From assembly GCF_033955345.1 (NCBI RefSeq), contig NZ_CP138332.1, positions 2,604,001 through 2,668,000 on the forward strand: a stretch of DNA of 64,000 nt. The letters are read 5' to 3'. The notes under the pieces were generated by a model. That model ran no database searches, was not told where the DNA came from, and saw nothing but the letters and a program-made list of their open reading frames with translations. Of this stretch, positions 61,844 through 64,000 are shown one piece after another (the first letter of the stretch is position 1; every line of letters begins with the position of its first letter). Both the position numbers and the translations under genes were made by a program. The stretch is from Sphingobacterium bambusae. Its GTDB lineage: Bacteria > Bacteroidota > Bacteroidia > Sphingobacteriales > Sphingobacteriaceae.

Positions 61844-64000
61844 ATGTACTTTAGACCCTTATTTTTAACAACACTGGCGCTATGGACCATGACCGCACAA
61901 CCGGCGCTGTCCAACAACGTAGCGGAAACGTTTCAATCGCAGCCGCAGAACGGTGATGAAATTCCTTTAAACCCCCATGTAAAGGTGGGCAAGCTACCGA
62001 ACGGATTCCAATATTTTATCCTGCGCAATGCCGAACCAAAAGAGCGCGTATTGCTTTACCTGGCCAACAAAGTTGGTTCCATACAGGAAACCGATAAGCA
62101 GCAGGGACTAGCCCATTTCTTGGAACACATGAATTTTAACGGCACAACACATTTCCCAAAAAATGCACTGGTCGATTACCTCCAAAAGTCGGGCATACGC
62201 TTTGGTGCCGACCTGAATGCCTACACGGGCTTTGAGGAAACGGTGTATCAGCTTCCCCTCCCGACCCAAGATCCCGAGCTGCTCAAACAGGGCATGCTTA
62301 TTATGCGCGATTGGGCAGATGGTGCGCTACTGGAAGACGAGGAGATCGATCAGGAGCGTGGTGTCATACTCGAAGAGAAAAGACAGCGCGGCGGACTATC
62401 CCACCGCATGCAAGAAAAAACGTTCCCCTTGCTGACCAACCAGTCGCGCTACGCTTATCGTATGCCAATCGGTACTGAAGAGGTATTGAAAAACTTCAAG
62501 TACGCCGAAATCCGGAAGTTTCACAAAGACTGGTACCGCCCGGAGCTTCAGGCATTAATCGTTGTCGGCGACATCGATCCTGCGAAAATCGAGCAGGAAA
62601 TCATCGCGCAGTTTTCGACCTTGAAGAATCCGAAAAACGCACCGAAATCGAAAAAATATAACATCCCTTTAAGCGGCAAAAACCAGTTTTTGGCATTTAC
62701 CGATGAAGAGGTGACGCAGACCTCGCTCCAGATCCTGTACAAGCAGCAGGCAAAAAAGACCGAACGTTTAGCGGATTACAAAACTTCACTGGCCAAGAGC
62801 CTTTTTATCCAGCTGACCAATACACGTTTGGGCGAGCAAACACGTGAGGCGAAAACACCTTTCCTTGCTTCCTCGTTGAGCAATGGTGCGCTGCTCGCTA
62901 ACCTCGAAACCAACGGCATACAGATCATGCCGAAGCCAGACAGCCTACAGTCCAGCATCCGTGCCGTTTACGCTACGTTAAAACAAATAACGGAATATGG
63001 CTTTACGAATACGGAGTTGGAACGCATCAAGGCAGACTATCGAACCATGCTGCAGCAGGGCCTTAAAGAATACGACAAGACACCGTCTAAAGCTTTTATG
63101 GACGAGATCTTGGCGCATTATATCAAAAATGAACCCGCTCCATCCTTTGAATTTCTACAACCTGTATTATTGAAGGCGGTCAATGAAATCACGTTGCAGG
63201 ATCTGATGGCTTACCAAGCAGATTTTCAGGCGACCAGCAACCGCGACATGATACTGGTATACCCTCAGGCCAGCAAGGAGGTGCCACAGGAAGAAACGAT
63301 CAACGCTTGGCTGAGCGAAGCCCTGCAACAGCCGGTTGCTCCCTACAAAGAGGAGATTGCAGAAACCGCGCTGCTTTCTTCTTTACCACAACCGGGCACG
63401 ATTGTGAGCGAGAGCAAGGACGAAAAGGTCGGTACAGAGACGCTTGTGCTCAGCAATGGCGCAAAGGTTATCTTGAAGCCCACGACACTAAAAAACAATG
63501 AAATTCAGATCACCTCCTTCAGCCCCGGAGGTTATTCGCTTTACCCGTCGGCAGACTACCAATCGGCCGTCAATGCAACAAGCATCGTGGTCAACAGCGG
63601 TTTAGGGCCATTTAGCTCGTTACAGTTGTCGCGCTACCTCAACGGCAAAAATGCATCGGCAAGCCCGTTTATTAATGAAATCGGCGAGGGCATCAAAGCA
63701 TATGGTAGCAAAGAGGACTTAAAAACCACCTTCGAGCTTATCTATGGTTATTTCACCGCAACACGACTGGATAAATCATTTAACGAAGCAAACTTGGAGA
63801 AATCCAAGATAGCACTTAAAAACAGGCATCTGCAAGCGAATGCTGTATTTACCGATAGCATCGCAACCCTGCTTTACGGCAACGATCCACGAAAAACTGG
63901 GCCTACAGCCGCGAAGATCGATCAGATAGACCTGGCACGTTCACTAGAAATTTTTCAGGATCGCTTTGCTGACGCATCCGATTTCACCTTTGTCATTGTG
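61844..64000 (+). CDS. Exported M16 family zinc peptidase (3' truncated by window edge)
   Basis: The frame is open from the ATG at 61844 to the window edge (719 codons seen). A signal peptide is suggested by FLTTLALWTMTAQPALS. The inverted zinc motif is QGLAHFLEHMNFNGT (HxxEH), with the distal Glu candidate in VILEEKRQR. A second, inactive M16 domain begins near VLSNGAKVILKPTTLKNNEI. The full family length in Bacteroidetes is about 930-950 residues (PqqL-like), so roughly 210 are missing. It should degrade or process peptides in the periplasm. Confidence 0.93.
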   Translation, partial: MYFRPLFLTTLALWTMTAQPALSNNVAETFQSQPQNGDEIPLNPHVKVGKLPNGFQYFILRNAEPKERVLLYLANKVGSIQETDKQQGLAHFLEHMNFNGTTHFPKNALVDYLQKSGIRFGADLNAYTGFEETVYQLPLPTQDPELLKQGMLIMRDWADGALLEDEEIDQERGVILEEKRQRGGLSHRMQEKTFPLLTNQSRYAYRMPIGTEEVLKNFKYAEIRKFHKDWYRPELQALIVVGDIDPAKIEQEIIAQFSTLKNPKNAPKSKKYNIPLSGKNQFLAFTDEEVTQTSLQILYKQQAKKTERLADYKTSLAKSLFIQLTNTRLGEQTREAKTPFLASSLSNGALLANLETNGIQIMPKPDSLQSSIRAVYATLKQITEYGFTNTELERIKADYRTMLQQGLKEYDKTPSKAFMDEILAHYIKNEPAPSFEFLQPVLLKAVNEITLQDLMAYQADFQATSNRDMILVYPQASKEVPQEETINAWLSEALQQPVAPYKEEIAETALLSSLPQPGTIVSESKDEKVGTETLVLSNGAKVILKPTTLKNNEIQITSFSPGGYSLYPSADYQSAVNATSIVVNSGLGPFSSLQLSRYLNGKNASASPFINEIGEGIKAYGSKEDLKTTFELIYGYFTATRLDKSFNEANLEKSKIALKNRHLQANAVFTDSIATLLYGNDPRKTGPTAAKIDQIDLARSLEIFQDRFADASDFTFVIV

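Overview
The window looks like a Bacteroidota chromosome of the Sphingobacteriaceae type (Sphingobacterium/Pedobacter-like). The evidence is two SusC/SusD pairs, each behind an ECF sigma factor and a FecR-type anti-sigma factor, a DUF3667 protein, many signal peptides ending in QA/AQ, lipoboxes, and promoters of the Bacteroidetes -7 form TAnnTTTG. I see no rRNA, tRNA, CRISPR array or transposase. The first and last genes run off the window.

Layout. 1-5769 (minus strand): a XusABC-like iron/xenosiderophore locus made of a DUF4374 lipoprotein, a TonB-dependent receptor, a short FecR-like protein, an ECF sigma factor and a PepSY membrane reductase. 6304-11711: an aldo/keto reductase followed by a set of mostly exported enzymes (two alpha/beta hydrolases, a double carboxymuconolactone decarboxylase-like protein, a mandelonitrile-lyase-like cupin) and two small envelope proteins. 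11765-14534 (minus): nitronate monooxygenase with small membrane proteins, then a DUF2625 protein. 16375-26587: a polysaccharide-utilisation-type locus (sigma, FecR, SusC, SusD) converging on a GH106-like rhamnosidase. 26942-38742: mixed housekeeping and unknown genes (DUF3667, Crp-like regulator, DinB, AraC, SDR, aspartyl protease, metalloprotease, acyltransferase) with a 42-bp tandem repeat array at 30949-31284. 38797-48146: an accessory stretch of small orphan genes, lipoproteins, DUF695, TPR and TonB-C-like proteins, with a degenerate 21-bp repeat field at 44700-45233. 48665-64000: a long one-directional block of sigma, FecR, SusC, SusD, ABC ATPase, GldF/GldG-like fusion, two MutS-like ATPases and an M16 peptidase.

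Two things stand out. First, the genes at 15106 and 40330 are paralogues (about 118 of 141 residues identical by hand count) that also share their control regions: two tandem TGTnC-N6-GnACA dyads 22 bp apart, a sigma-54 -24/-12 element exactly 71 bp from the second dyad, a pair of TTyACCGA direct repeats 21 bp apart, a TAnnTTTG -7 element exactly 59 bp from the second repeat, and a GCGA-tetraloop hairpin plus terminator in the 3' UTR. This looks like a regulon of small exported proteins with tandem sigma-54 and LytTR-like promoters. Second, the 48665-64000 block joins an outer-membrane SusCD importer, a Gld-type ABC system and a pair of MutS-like ATPases without mismatch-recognition domains, together with an exported zinc peptidase. 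That combination suggests a peptide-handling system whose remaining parts lie beyond position 64000.
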